DNA from: an uncultured Lachnospiraceae bacterium
Lineage (GTDB): Bacteria > Bacillota > Clostridia > Lachnospirales > Lachnospiraceae
Assembly: GCA_947588005.1 (NCBI GenBank)
Contig: CANPYE010000001.1
Location: 18,109 to 82,108, forward strand
Length of the DNA stretch: 64,000 bases
Direction: 5' to 3'
Shown here: positions 20,080 through 29,438 of the stretch, in pieces
How positions within the stretch are numbered: position 1 is the stretch's first letter
Layout of the letters: each line of letters opens with the position of its first letter
Program-made: the position numbers and the translations under genes
The notes under the pieces: generated by a model
What the model saw: only the letters and a program-made list of their open reading frames with translations
What the model was told of the DNA's origin: nothing
The model's database searches: none

Positions 20080-21417
20080 ATGAGCACCTGGTATGACCAA
20101 GCTGTCTTCTACCATATTTACCCGCTGGGGCTGACCGGCGCGCCGAAGCAGAACCCGCCTGAGGAGCCGATAGTCCACCGTTTCGACGAACTGATCCGCT
20201 GGATCCCTCATATCCGCGCGATGAACTGCAGCGCCGTCTACATCGGCCCCTTATTCGAATCGTCCGGCCACGGTTACGACACCCGCGATTATAAGCAGGT
20301 GGACCGCCGCCTGGGCGACAATAATGATTTTAAAAAATTCGTCCGCCTCTGCCACGACGCCGGCATCAAGGTCGTGGTGGACGGCGTCTTCAACCATACG
20401 GGCCGCGAATTTTTCGCCTTCCGCGATATTCAGGAGAAGCGCGATGCGTCCCCGTACAAGGACTGGTACAAGGGCGTGAATTTCGGCTGGGGAAGCCCCT
20501 TCGGCGACCCGTTCGGCTACGAGGCCTGGCAGGGACATTATGAACTTCCCTGCCTAAATCCCTGGAACCCTCAGGTGCGCGAATACATTTTCGATGTGAT
20601 CCGCTTCTGGATCAACGAATTCGATATCGACGGCATCCGCCTGGACTGCGCCAACGTGCTAGACTTTGATTTTATGAAGGAAATGCGCTGGCGCACCGCG
20701 CAGATGAAGCCGGATTTCTGGCTCATGGGCGAAGTGATCCACGGCGAATACGCCCGCTGGGTGAATCCGGAGATGCTTCACTCCGTAACCAATTACGAAC
20801 TACATAAGGGACTGTATTCCGGCCACAACGACCACAACTATTTCGAGATCGCCCACACCATAAGGCGTCTTGCACAGGTGGCGGACCGGCTTTACACCTT
20901 CGTAGACAACCACGACGAGGACCGCCTGGCAAGCAAACTGCGGGACAGGGCCCAGCTGTATTCGGTCTATACCCTGCTCTACACGCTGCCGGGTATTCCA
21001 TCCATCTATTATGGAAGCGAGTGGGCTATCGAGGGCCAGCGCACAAGAGAAAGCGACGACGCCCTGCGGCCCTGTATCGCAATTGCCGGCGAGGCGCAGC
21101 TTCACAATGATCTGACCGATTATATCGCGAAGCTGGGGCGGATCCATCTGGACAACGACGCTCTCCACGGCGGCCGCTACCAGGAACTGACGCTGACCAC
21201 GCGCCAGTACTCCTTCGCCCGTTTCGGCAGCGGTCAGGTCATTCTGACCGCAGTGAATAACGATGAGAATCCGGCTGAGATGTATGTGCCGGTACCGATT
21301 AACGGTTCGGAAGCCGTTGACCTCATAAACGGAATCACCTTCCCCGTCTCTGACGGGCACATTCACATCACAGTCGCGGGCGGCAGGGGTGCCGTCCTGA
21401 AGATCAAGGGGGTATAA
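20080..21417 (+). CDS. Alpha-amylase family (GH13) glycoside hydrolase, cyclomaltodextrinase-like
   Basis: GVFNHTGREFFAF, DGIRLDCANVLDF, MGEVIHG, FVDNHDEDR. Confidence 0.9.
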   Translation: MSTWYDQAVFYHIYPLGLTGAPKQNPPEEPIVHRFDELIRWIPHIRAMNCSAVYIGPLFESSGHGYDTRDYKQVDRRLGDNNDFKKFVRLCHDAGIKVVVDGVFNHTGREFFAFRDIQEKRDASPYKDWYKGVNFGWGSPFGDPFGYEAWQGHYELPCLNPWNPQVREYIFDVIRFWINEFDIDGIRLDCANVLDFDFMKEMRWRTAQMKPDFWLMGEVIHGEYARWVNPEMLHSVTNYELHKGLYSGHNDHNYFEIAHTIRRLAQVADRLYTFVDNHDEDRLASKLRDRAQLYSVYTLLYTLPGIPSIYYGSEWAIEGQRTRESDDALRPCIAIAGEAQLHNDLTDYIAKLGRIHLDNDALHGGRYQELTLTTRQYSFARFGSGQVILTAVNNDENPAEMYVPVPINGSEAVDLINGITFPVSDGHIHITVAGGRGAVLKIKGV

Positions 21418-21421
21418 GAAC

Positions 21422-23599
21422 ATGGCAAGACCGAAGAAGAATCTGGAAAATGAAACCGCTGTCGAGGCCGCTGCCGCGGAATCCGCAGCAATCTCTGCTG
21501 ATGCAGCCGTGTCAGCTGCGGGAACTGCCAAAACACCGAAGCGCCGCGGCCGGCAGCCGAAAGCTTCGGCCACAGAAGCCGCCGCAGCTACGGCGGCCGC
21601 TGAAACGCCTAAACGCCGCGGCCGGCGGCCGAAAGCAGCAGCCGAAACCGCGCCGGCTGCAGAGTACGTCCATACCGGCAAGCGGGGCCGTCCCCGCAAG
21701 GTGATCCCCATCGGCACGAATTTCATCACCGAAACGGACCGCTACCTGTTCGGCCAGGGCACCCATTACAACATCTATGAGAAGCTGGGCGCGCACCCGA
21801 AGAACTATCAGGGCCAGGACGGCATGTATTTCGCGGTTTGGGCTCCCCGCGCGGCGGGCGTATCCCTGGTAGGCGATTTCAACGGCTGGAACCCGGATGC
21901 CAACCCGATGACGGTGCTCGGCACTTCCGGCATCTACGAGATCTTCGTCCCCGGCATGGGCCTGGGCCAGCTTTACAAATACGCGGTCACCACGAAGACC
22001 GGAGCGATCCTTTTTAAAGCGGATCCATTCGCCTTCGAGGCGGAATACCGTCCCGGCACAGCCTCCATCACCGCCGACATCGACGGTTTTAAGTGGAAGG
22101 ATGAGAAATGGATGGAAGCCCGCAGGAATACGGACATCCTCAAAGCTCCCTTATCCATTTACGAAGTTCATATCGGTTCCTGGCGCAAGAAGCAGCGTCC
22201 GGAGAAGGACGGCTGCTACACCTACATAGAAGCGGCCCACGAGCTGGCGGAATACGTTAAGCAGATGGGCTACACCCATGTAGAGCTGATGGGCATCGCC
22301 GAGCATCCCTTCGACGGCTCCTGGGGCTATCAGGTGACCGGCTACTACGCCCCCACCTCCCGCTACGGCCAGGCGAAGGACTTCATGTATTTCGTCAATT
22401 ACCTGCACCGGGAAGGCATCGGCGTCATCCTGGACTGGGTGCCGGCCCATTTCCCGAGAGACGCCCACGGACTGGCCGACTTCGACGGCGAGCCGCTGTT
22501 TGAGTACGCCGATTCCCGCAAGGGCGAGCATCCCGACTGGGGCACCAAGGTCTTCGACTACTCGAAGAACGAAGTGAAGAATTTCCTGATCGGCAACGCC
22601 CTCTACTGGATCGACCGCTACCACATCGACGGCCTGCGCGTGGACGCCGTGGCCTCCATGCTGTATCTGGATTACGGCCGCTCCGCCGGCAACTGGGTGC
22701 CCAACATCTACGGCGGCAACCAGAACCTGGAGGCTATCGAATTCTTCAAGCACATCAACAGCGTGATCACCGGCCGACACGACGGCACCATGATCATCGC
22801 CGAGGAATCGACGGCCTGGCCGAAGATCACCAGGTCGCCGGAAGAGGACGGCCTTGGCTTTAAGTTCAAATGGAACATGGGCTGGATGCACGACTTCCTG
22901 GAATACATGAAGCTGGATCCCTATTTCCGCAAATACAACCACAACAAGATGACCTTCGCCATGACCTATTCCACCAGCGAGAATTTCATTCTGGTGCTGT
23001 CCCACGACGAGGTGGTCCATCTGAAGTGCTCCATGATCAGCAAGATGCCCGGCATCTACGAGGACAAGTTCGCCAACTTAAAGGTAGGCTACACCTTCAT
23101 GATCGGCCATCCCGGCAAGAAGCTGCTGTTCATGGGCCAGGACTTCGCCCAGTGGCATGAGTGGGACGAGAAGGTTTCTCTGGACTGGCATCTGGCCGAC
23201 GAGCCGCTTCATAAGGATGTGCAGAAATATTTCAGCGACCTGCTGCATATCTACCGTCAGTACCCGGCCCTGTACTCCCTGGACTACGACTGGAATGGCT
23301 TTGCCTGGGTCAACGCCGACGACGCCGACCGCAGTATTTTCAGCTTCATCCGCTACGACGAGACGAAGAAAAAGAGCCTGCTGTTCGTCTGCAATTTCAC
23401 GCCGATGGAGCGGTCCGACTACCGGGTAGGCGTGCCGAAGCGCGGCGATTATACGCTGATCCTGGACCAGACCCACGGCGCGTACCTGCGCGGCGAGGAA
23501 AAGAAGGTCTTCAAGGCCAGTAAGAGCGAATGCGACGGCCAGCCCTACTCCTTCTCCTACCCGCTGCCGCCCTACGGAACCGCGATCTTCCGGTTCTGA
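21422..23599 (+). CDS. glgB: 1,4-alpha-glucan branching enzyme with Ala-rich, AT-hook-like N-terminal extension
   Basis: GDFNGWNPDANPM, DWVPAHFPRDAHGLADFDG, DGLRVDAVASMLYLDYGR, IIAEESTAWP, LSHDEVVH; N-terminus has KRRGRQPKA, KRRGRRPKA and KRGRPRKV. Confidence 0.95.
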   Translation: MARPKKNLENETAVEAAAAESAAISADAAVSAAGTAKTPKRRGRQPKASATEAAAATAAAETPKRRGRRPKAAAETAPAAEYVHTGKRGRPRKVIPIGTNFITETDRYLFGQGTHYNIYEKLGAHPKNYQGQDGMYFAVWAPRAAGVSLVGDFNGWNPDANPMTVLGTSGIYEIFVPGMGLGQLYKYAVTTKTGAILFKADPFAFEAEYRPGTASITADIDGFKWKDEKWMEARRNTDILKAPLSIYEVHIGSWRKKQRPEKDGCYTYIEAAHELAEYVKQMGYTHVELMGIAEHPFDGSWGYQVTGYYAPTSRYGQAKDFMYFVNYLHREGIGVILDWVPAHFPRDAHGLADFDGEPLFEYADSRKGEHPDWGTKVFDYSKNEVKNFLIGNALYWIDRYHIDGLRVDAVASMLYLDYGRSAGNWVPNIYGGNQNLEAIEFFKHINSVITGRHDGTMIIAEESTAWPKITRSPEEDGLGFKFKWNMGWMHDFLEYMKLDPYFRKYNHNKMTFAMTYSTSENFILVLSHDEVVHLKCSMISKMPGIYEDKFANLKVGYTFMIGHPGKKLLFMGQDFAQWHEWDEKVSLDWHLADEPLHKDVQKYFSDLLHIYRQYPALYSLDYDWNGFAWVNADDADRSIFSFIRYDETKKKSLLFVCNFTPMERSDYRVGVPKRGDYTLILDQTHGAYLRGEEKKVFKASKSECDGQPYSFSYPLPPYGTAIFRF

Positions 23600-23680
23600 G
23601 AACGTAATTCACTCCGCGCCGGGACTTTCCCGCAGTCATAGGCGAATCCCCGGCGCGGATCATCCTTTCACGAAGGCGAG

Positions 23681-24385
23681 GTGCTTTCCATGCAGACAAT
23701 TCTGGTCTGTGACGACGACAAACAGATCGTCGAAGCGATTGACATTTACCTGACGGGCGAAGGCTTCCGGGTGATCAAAGCCTACGACGGCTATGAAGCC
23801 CTGGAGCTTCTGGAGACCAACCAGGTGGATCTGATGGTGGTAGACGTAATGATGCCAGGTCTCGACGGCATCCGCACGACCCTCAAGGTCCGCGAGACCA
23901 GCAGCATCCCGATCATCATTCTCTCCGCCAAGTCTGAGGATAACGACAAGATCCTGGGACTCAATATCGGCGCGGACGATTACATTTCCAAGCCCTTCAA
24001 TCCGCTGGAGCTGGTGGCCCGGGTCAAATCCCACCTGCGCCGCTACACCCAGCTGGGCAATTTAACCACCCAGACAGCCGAAAACGTCTACAAATGCGGC
24101 GGCCTGCAGATCAACGACGACAACAAGGAGGTTCTGGTGGACGGCGAGCTGATCAAGCTCACGCCCATCGAGTACAATATCCTTCTTCTTCTGGTGAAGA
24201 ACGCCGGCAAGGTGTTCTCCATCGACGAGATCTACGAGCAGATCTGGAACGAGGAAGCCATCGGCGCCGACAACACGGTGGCCGTCCATATCCGCCATAT
24301 CCGCGAGAAGATCGAAATCAACCCGCGCGAACCGCGCTACTTAAAAGTAGTCTGGGGCGTCGGCTATAAGATTGAAAAACAGTAG
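23681..24385 (+). CDS. OmpR/VanR-family response regulator
   Basis: Receiver (ILVCDDDKQIVEAI, VVDVMMPGLDGI, KPFNPLELVARV) plus winged-helix output. Real start probably MQTILVCDDD at 23690. Confidence 0.94.
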   Translation: MLSMQTILVCDDDKQIVEAIDIYLTGEGFRVIKAYDGYEALELLETNQVDLMVVDVMMPGLDGIRTTLKVRETSSIPIIILSAKSEDNDKILGLNIGADDYISKPFNPLELVARVKSHLRRYTQLGNLTTQTAENVYKCGGLQINDDNKEVLVDGELIKLTPIEYNILLLLVKNAGKVFSIDEIYEQIWNEEAIGADNTVAVHIRHIREKIEINPREPRYLKVVWGVGYKIEKQ

Positions 24386-24394
24386 GAGATACAT

Positions 24395-26698
24395 ATGAAG
24401 CACGAACCCATTCCCATCGCTATCCGGAAACAGACGGTGATCTTCCTTCACCTTCTGTTTTTGTGCTTAAGCTTCGCCGGCATTACGTTCATTATCTTTA
24501 ATCCGAACTACGGGCGGGGCTTAAACTGGCTGCAGGAGGAAGACTATGCCGACACCCATTCCTTCTCCCGGCAGCTGGAGGAGGATGTGGACAACGTCTT
24601 CCGCTACGTCCGTTATAAGGACCTTCTGGAGCTGGATGGGGACGTGAATCTGGACGCGGAAATGTTCTGCGTTACCTTCAGCTCCGGCAATACCAAGATA
24701 TATACTCTGGGCGAAGCCGTCAGCTACGCGCGTCGGCTGGGCTATTATCTGAACGACGATTTTGAAGTCGCCGGCGGACCGGACGTTCATGAATGGGACT
24801 CGCCGGGACCTTCCATGCCGTTTCTTGAGTGGAAAACCTACAGCCCGGAGGAAACCGTAAACTACGAAGGCCCCGGCGACGGTTTCGTTTCCGTCGAGGA
24901 GCTCTCCGTTCAGGTGATGAACGTGCTGGGAGAGTATTACCAGGTCCGCTACAACTATATCGACAAGCCCTCCAACCTGTATTTCCGCGTCTCCTACGTG
25001 GACGATATGGGAAATGAACTTCTCTATACCAACGCCGGCCAGCGCAGCAACGAAGAACTGCGGGAACTCGGCCGCTATCTCTATATGTCCGGCGAATCTC
25101 TTTTCGTGGACAATAATCTCCGGCATGTCCCGGAGAATGTGATCTCCCTTCTGTCGACCAATAACCGCTACGGGAACCAGGACTATTATATCCTCCTGGC
25201 CGTAGACATCGATTTCCCCAATCCGGATCCGTACGCGGAAGCGCAGGCGAACTACCGGCGCTTCCGGACTGAATACATCGGCGGAGCGATCATGTTCCTT
25301 CTGGGCGCGGCCGGACTGCTGATCACATTAATACAAATGGCGCTTCTGACCGGCCATACGGACGGCGACCGGTCAAGGATCGTGCGGCACTATTATGACG
25401 AGCTTCCCGTGGAATGCCTCGCCGCCGCCTGTCTGGCTGCCCTGTGGCTGGCGCGGCTGGCCTTAAACACGGTCATTCCGCGGATCATCCGGCTGATCAT
25501 CAGCAGCTCCTATCAGGATTACGCCAGGAAAATGATCCGCTATATCCTGATCTACCTGATCCTTCTGTTCGCGTTCTTAAGCGTACTGCGCAATTACAAA
25601 GCGCATACGCTCTGGAAGGGAAGTCTCCTCTACCGGGGACTCCACCGTATCCTGCCCGCGCTGTCGGGGCTTCCGGTTCCGCTGCGCTTTACATGCGCGT
25701 TCATCGGATACCTTCTGGCGGACGTCTGTCTCCTGAGCGGGTTCTATTTCCTGTACACCCAGCGTGAGTCGCTGGGGATCCCTTATCTCTACCTGATCCC
25801 GCTGCTCGTCCTTGCGGCATTTCAGGTATGGATCTATCTTCTGCTTTACCGGGGACGCGTTGAGAATCAGAAAATTGCCGAAGGGATCTTTAAGATGTCC
25901 GCCGGAGACGCCGGTTACAAGATCGATTCCGACGGCTTCTCGGAAACGGCGGAACGGGTCAGCCAGGCGCTCAATTCCCTGAGCGACGGCCTGGAGACCG
26001 CGCTGTCGGAGCAGGTAAAAAGCGAGCGTCTGAAAGCCGATCTGATCACCAATGTATCGCACGACATCAAGACGCCCCTCACATCCATTATCAATTACGT
26101 GGATCTGCTGAAAAGGGAGAAGATCAGCGATCCGAAGATCCAGAGCTATCTGGATGTCCTCGACCAGAAATCCCAGCGCCTCAAGACGCTGACGGAAGAT
26201 CTGGTGGAAGCGTCCAAGGCCAGCTCCGGCAATATTAAACTGGAAATTTCCGAGATCGATCTGGTAGAGCTCGTGCAGCAGGCAGGCGGAGAGTTTGAGG
26301 AACGATTCGCCATCCGCCATCTGGATCTGGTGTCCTCCCTGCCGGATGAAGACGTTCTGATCGCCGCAGACGGAAGGCGGCTGTGGAGAGTGCTCGAAAA
26401 TCTTTATAACAACGCGTTCAAATACGCGATGGAAAACAGCCGGATCTACGTAGATGTGGAGAAAAAGGACGGATACGCGTATTTTACGATCAAGAATGTA
26501 TCCGCCAGTCCGCTAAATATTAACGCGGACGAACTGACTGAGCGGTTCGTCCGCGGAGATGTTGCCAGAACCACCGAGGGCAGCGGCCTCGGACTTTCGA
26601 TCGCAAAGAGCCTGACGCAGCTGCAGGGCGGAAGCTTTGAAATCTATATCGACGGGGATCTGTTCAAGGCGCAGGTAGGTTTCCCGGTTCTGAATTAA
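24395..26698 (+). CDS. Sensor histidine kinase
   Basis: NVSHDIKTPLTSIINYVDLL H-box, N-box LENLYNNAFKYA, GSGLGLSIAKSL; multiple TM segments. Confidence 0.94.
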   Translation: MKHEPIPIAIRKQTVIFLHLLFLCLSFAGITFIIFNPNYGRGLNWLQEEDYADTHSFSRQLEEDVDNVFRYVRYKDLLELDGDVNLDAEMFCVTFSSGNTKIYTLGEAVSYARRLGYYLNDDFEVAGGPDVHEWDSPGPSMPFLEWKTYSPEETVNYEGPGDGFVSVEELSVQVMNVLGEYYQVRYNYIDKPSNLYFRVSYVDDMGNELLYTNAGQRSNEELRELGRYLYMSGESLFVDNNLRHVPENVISLLSTNNRYGNQDYYILLAVDIDFPNPDPYAEAQANYRRFRTEYIGGAIMFLLGAAGLLITLIQMALLTGHTDGDRSRIVRHYYDELPVECLAAACLAALWLARLALNTVIPRIIRLIISSSYQDYARKMIRYILIYLILLFAFLSVLRNYKAHTLWKGSLLYRGLHRILPALSGLPVPLRFTCAFIGYLLADVCLLSGFYFLYTQRESLGIPYLYLIPLLVLAAFQVWIYLLLYRGRVENQKIAEGIFKMSAGDAGYKIDSDGFSETAERVSQALNSLSDGLETALSEQVKSERLKADLITNVSHDIKTPLTSIINYVDLLKREKISDPKIQSYLDVLDQKSQRLKTLTEDLVEASKASSGNIKLEISEIDLVELVQQAGGEFEERFAIRHLDLVSSLPDEDVLIAADGRRLWRVLENLYNNAFKYAMENSRIYVDVEKKDGYAYFTIKNVSASPLNINADELTERFVRGDVARTTEGSGLGLSIAKSLTQLQGGSFEIYIDGDLFKAQVGFPVLN

Positions 26699-26806
26699 GT
26701 AACGATAGCTTCTCAGAGCTGTTCCCTGATTCCGCCCCGTCCAGCCCGGCCGCTGGGCCGCGGCCACTGGCGCAGGCGTTCATTCGCCCGGTGAAAATGC
26801 TCCTTG

Positions 26807-28348
26807 CTAGCCGAAGATTCTCCATCCGCAGATAAAATTATTTCTGAACCAGCTTCCCATCGTACGGTGAACCACCTTTCCGTTACCGGAGGACGCGTCC
26901 ACTACCGTTCCGTTCTCGGCGACGATACCCACGTGTCCGGTCACGACAATGATATCTCCGGCGCGCAGGTTATTGAAGCTGGTGACCTTCGTATATTTGC
27001 CTACGGAACGCCAGCCATAGGAGGTCAGATAGCTCTGTTTGACTCCCACCTGATTCAGACACCAGTAGACAAAGCCGGAACAGTCGAACTGATTGGGTCC
27101 CTTCGCGCCCCAGACGTAACGGCAGCCCAGCTTGGACTTGGCTGCCGAGATCAGCGCCGCCGCGCTGCCGGACGCCGTACCGGTATTCGCCGAACCTCCC
27201 GAAGAAGAACTTCCGGAACCGGATGACGAATACCGCCGCACATCGGAGCCGGTCAGCTTCGCCATCGTCAGAACGCCCACGGAGCCGTCGCTGGCAAGGC
27301 CGTTGGCGCTCTGGAAATTCTTGACCGCTTTCTCGGTCACTTCCCCGAAATATCCTGTTACATTGGCTGAGGACAGATAACCATACTGGCTTAAAAGCTT
27401 CTGGATCTGGGTCACATTCTCATTCTGGTCGCCCAGAGAGATTCCGTTGGGAACCGCGTCGGAGCTGTTTAACGCTACGCGGGTCGACGGTCCCAGATAA
27501 CCGTCTACCACCAGGTCATTCTTCGACTGGAACTGCTTGACGGCTATCACCGTATCGTCGCCGTACTTGCCGTCAGGCGTGGTCGTCATATATCCCAGGG
27601 CCTTCAGCCGCTCCTGCGCGGCCTGGACCACATCGCTGTGCTCGCCGTAAACCAGCATGTTGGGCTGGACGATATCACTGTAAAGCAGGTTCATCGTCTG
27701 GCGGCCCACCTTGCCGTCCTGGGTAATGCCGTTGATCTCCTGAAGCTTCTTCACCGCTTCCTCGGTCTTATCGCCGAAATTGCCGGTCACCTGATCCTCA
27801 CTGGCAAGATATCCCAGCTCGTAGAGACGCCCCTGGATCCGCTCGATATCGCTGCCCTGCTCTCCCTTGGACGCGGCATAATACTTCGCTTCCAGATCCA
27901 TGATAGCTGCCAGCGTATCCGGCCCCACAACGCCGTCCTCCCGCAGGCCGTTCTGCCTCTGAAAGATCTGTACGGCCGCGCGGGTGACCTCGCCGTAATA
28001 CTCGGTCGGCTCATCATTGTCCATAAAGCCCAGCTCCATCAGACGGTCCTGCAGATCCGCCACCAGTTCATAAGACTCTCCAATACGAATATACTCCGGC
28101 GGAGCTTCCGTCTCCGGCACCGGAAGATTCTTAAGCGTATCGTAATCCGGTCCGTCCATGGTCAGAGGGCTTAACCCCTCGATCGCCGGCGAGGTCTCCG
28201 GCGCCGTCTCCGCGATCACCACGGACGCAGCTTCCTCCGTCTCTCCCGGAGCAGTCTGCGCCGTGCCGGAGGCCGGACTTCCGCAAGCGGATAGCCCCAA
28301 CGCAAGCGCCAGGGCTAAAAATATGTACATCTTTCTTCTGTATCTCAT
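26807..28348 (-). CDS. Lipoprotein with peptidoglycan-binding repeats and NlpC/P60 domain
   Basis: Lipobox-like LGLSACGS, repeated VxxxQxRLxxLGY PG-binding units, C-terminal CRYVWGAKGPNQFDCSGFVYW…GHVGIV. Confidence 0.92.
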   Translation of the reverse strand: MRYRRKMYIFLALALALGLSACGSPASGTAQTAPGETEEAASVVIAETAPETSPAIEGLSPLTMDGPDYDTLKNLPVPETEAPPEYIRIGESYELVADLQDRLMELGFMDNDEPTEYYGEVTRAAVQIFQRQNGLREDGVVGPDTLAAIMDLEAKYYAASKGEQGSDIERIQGRLYELGYLASEDQVTGNFGDKTEEAVKKLQEINGITQDGKVGRQTMNLLYSDIVQPNMLVYGEHSDVVQAAQERLKALGYMTTTPDGKYGDDTVIAVKQFQSKNDLVVDGYLGPSTRVALNSSDAVPNGISLGDQNENVTQIQKLLSQYGYLSSANVTGYFGEVTEKAVKNFQSANGLASDGSVGVLTMAKLTGSDVRRYSSSGSGSSSSGGSANTGTASGSAAALISAAKSKLGCRYVWGAKGPNQFDCSGFVYWCLNQVGVKQSYLTSYGWRSVGKYTKVTSFNNLRAGDIIVVTGHVGIVAENGTVVDASSGNGKVVHRTMGSWFRNNFICGWRIFG

Positions 28349-28517
28349 AATATGTTCGGTCTTCCTTACTGTTTCAGTTCTTTCTTCTCCTGTTTGACCA
28401 GTCCTTTTTCTTAAACAAAGCCCTTACTGCCCTTTCTCAGAGAAGTACATAAAAAAGTATAACGCGAACCGTCGTTTCTTGCAAGAAAAAATTGATACGG
28501 TTCTTCCTCGTACGCCG

Positions 28518-28612
28518 CACGAAAAAAAGCACCGGCCCCGCGGCAATTCCGCAAAACCAGTACTTTCAGTGCGCCCTCAGGGACTCGAACCCTGGACAAA
28601 TAGATTAAGAGT
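28518..28612. repeat. Left attachment repeat (attL/attR-type), 95 bp
   Basis: Imperfect direct repeat with 48102-48195; includes 3' 43 nt of tRNA-Lys (28570-28612) and its 3' flank. Confidence 0.9.
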
Positions 28613-28711
28613 TCCTTCAGGACGTTTTTTAGTCTCACTTTTCGTCCTTTCCCGTTATTTTTCGTGTGAAACTGGTCATTTCGCGGCGTATAAAAATATC
28701 AATTATCTTTC

Positions 28712-28737
28712 AATCTGCAACAAAACTGCAACATTTT
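28712..28737. repeat. Putative integrase arm-type site, left
   Basis: AATCTGCAACAAAACTGCAACATTTT, identical to 47959-47984; contains CTGCAAC twice at 11-bp spacing. Confidence 0.65.
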
Positions 28738-28771
28738 CACCTTGAATCTCTGCTAATCTCCGTCCTGCCAT

Positions 28772-29050
28772 TCAACAATAGAACTCAACCGATCCAAAAT
28801 AGGAATACCACTTTTGAATAATCTCCTGGCTCCTGGCCTCAATTACTCGCATAATATTCCTTAACACGCCATCCGGTATCCTGGACTTATTATTGCATAA
28901 AAGGCACTTCCCCGTTTGAGTAATCCATATTTTTGTAGAATTAGCATTCGGACTCCCCTGAGACACATGGACATGTACCGGTTCCAATGGCTCGCTTTCA
29001 TTGGCCCAAAAGTATACCCAGTACGAACCGATCTTAAAAATTTGAGGCAT
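28772..29050 (-). CDS. DUF4160-like protein
   Basis: MPQIFKIGSYWVYFWANESEPLEPVHVHVSQGSPNANSTKIWI; DUF4160-like HVHV motif. Confidence 0.75.
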   Translation of the reverse strand: MPQIFKIGSYWVYFWANESEPLEPVHVHVSQGSPNANSTKIWITQTGKCLLCNNKSRIPDGVLRNIMRVIEARSQEIIQKWYSYFGSVEFYC

Positions 29051-29330
29051 TCGCAAATCCTCCCTTTTGCGAAAATTCAAGGACCAGATGGGCCGTAGAC
29101 CGGATAATCTCCCGATACCGCTCCATCTCACTCTCTGAGAATCCGTAAATATCTTCCCATTCATACCCAGGCAAGTAGCAGGTCGCATGATGGAAGCAGT
29201 CCTTCTCGTCCGGCTTCTCGATATAAACCTTAACTTTCCCATCTGGAAACATCTGAGAATGTACAATCTCTGTCTCGTCATCCAACGTTAAAAACGGATA
29301 CATCAACGGTTTTCCACCCCCCTGTTGCAT
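29034..29330 (-). CDS. Hypothetical protein, probable partner of the DUF4160-like gene
   Basis: 98 aa ORF overlapping the DUF4160-like start by 17 bp. Confidence 0.65.
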   Translation of the reverse strand: MQQGGGKPLMYPFLTLDDETEIVHSQMFPDGKVKVYIEKPDEKDCFHHATCYLPGYEWEDIYGFSESEMERYREIIRSTAHLVLEFSQKGGFANASNF

Positions 29331-29438
29331 TTATTATCTTCTCCATTGTCATGCACATATACGCAACGCTGACTTCATCTTTACATGATTTATTATACTC
29401 CAACCAACAGATGCCTTGCAATAGTTTTATAACAGCTT

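Noticed and set aside
20800-23020. Minus-strand ORFs (20800-21729, 22151-23020) opposite the amylase and glgB genes
   Set aside because: Antisense shadows of GC-rich coding sequence; they contain no domain signatures.
28570-28612. Second tRNA-Lys gene
   Set aside because: Only the 3' 43 nt are present; this is the attachment-site duplication.
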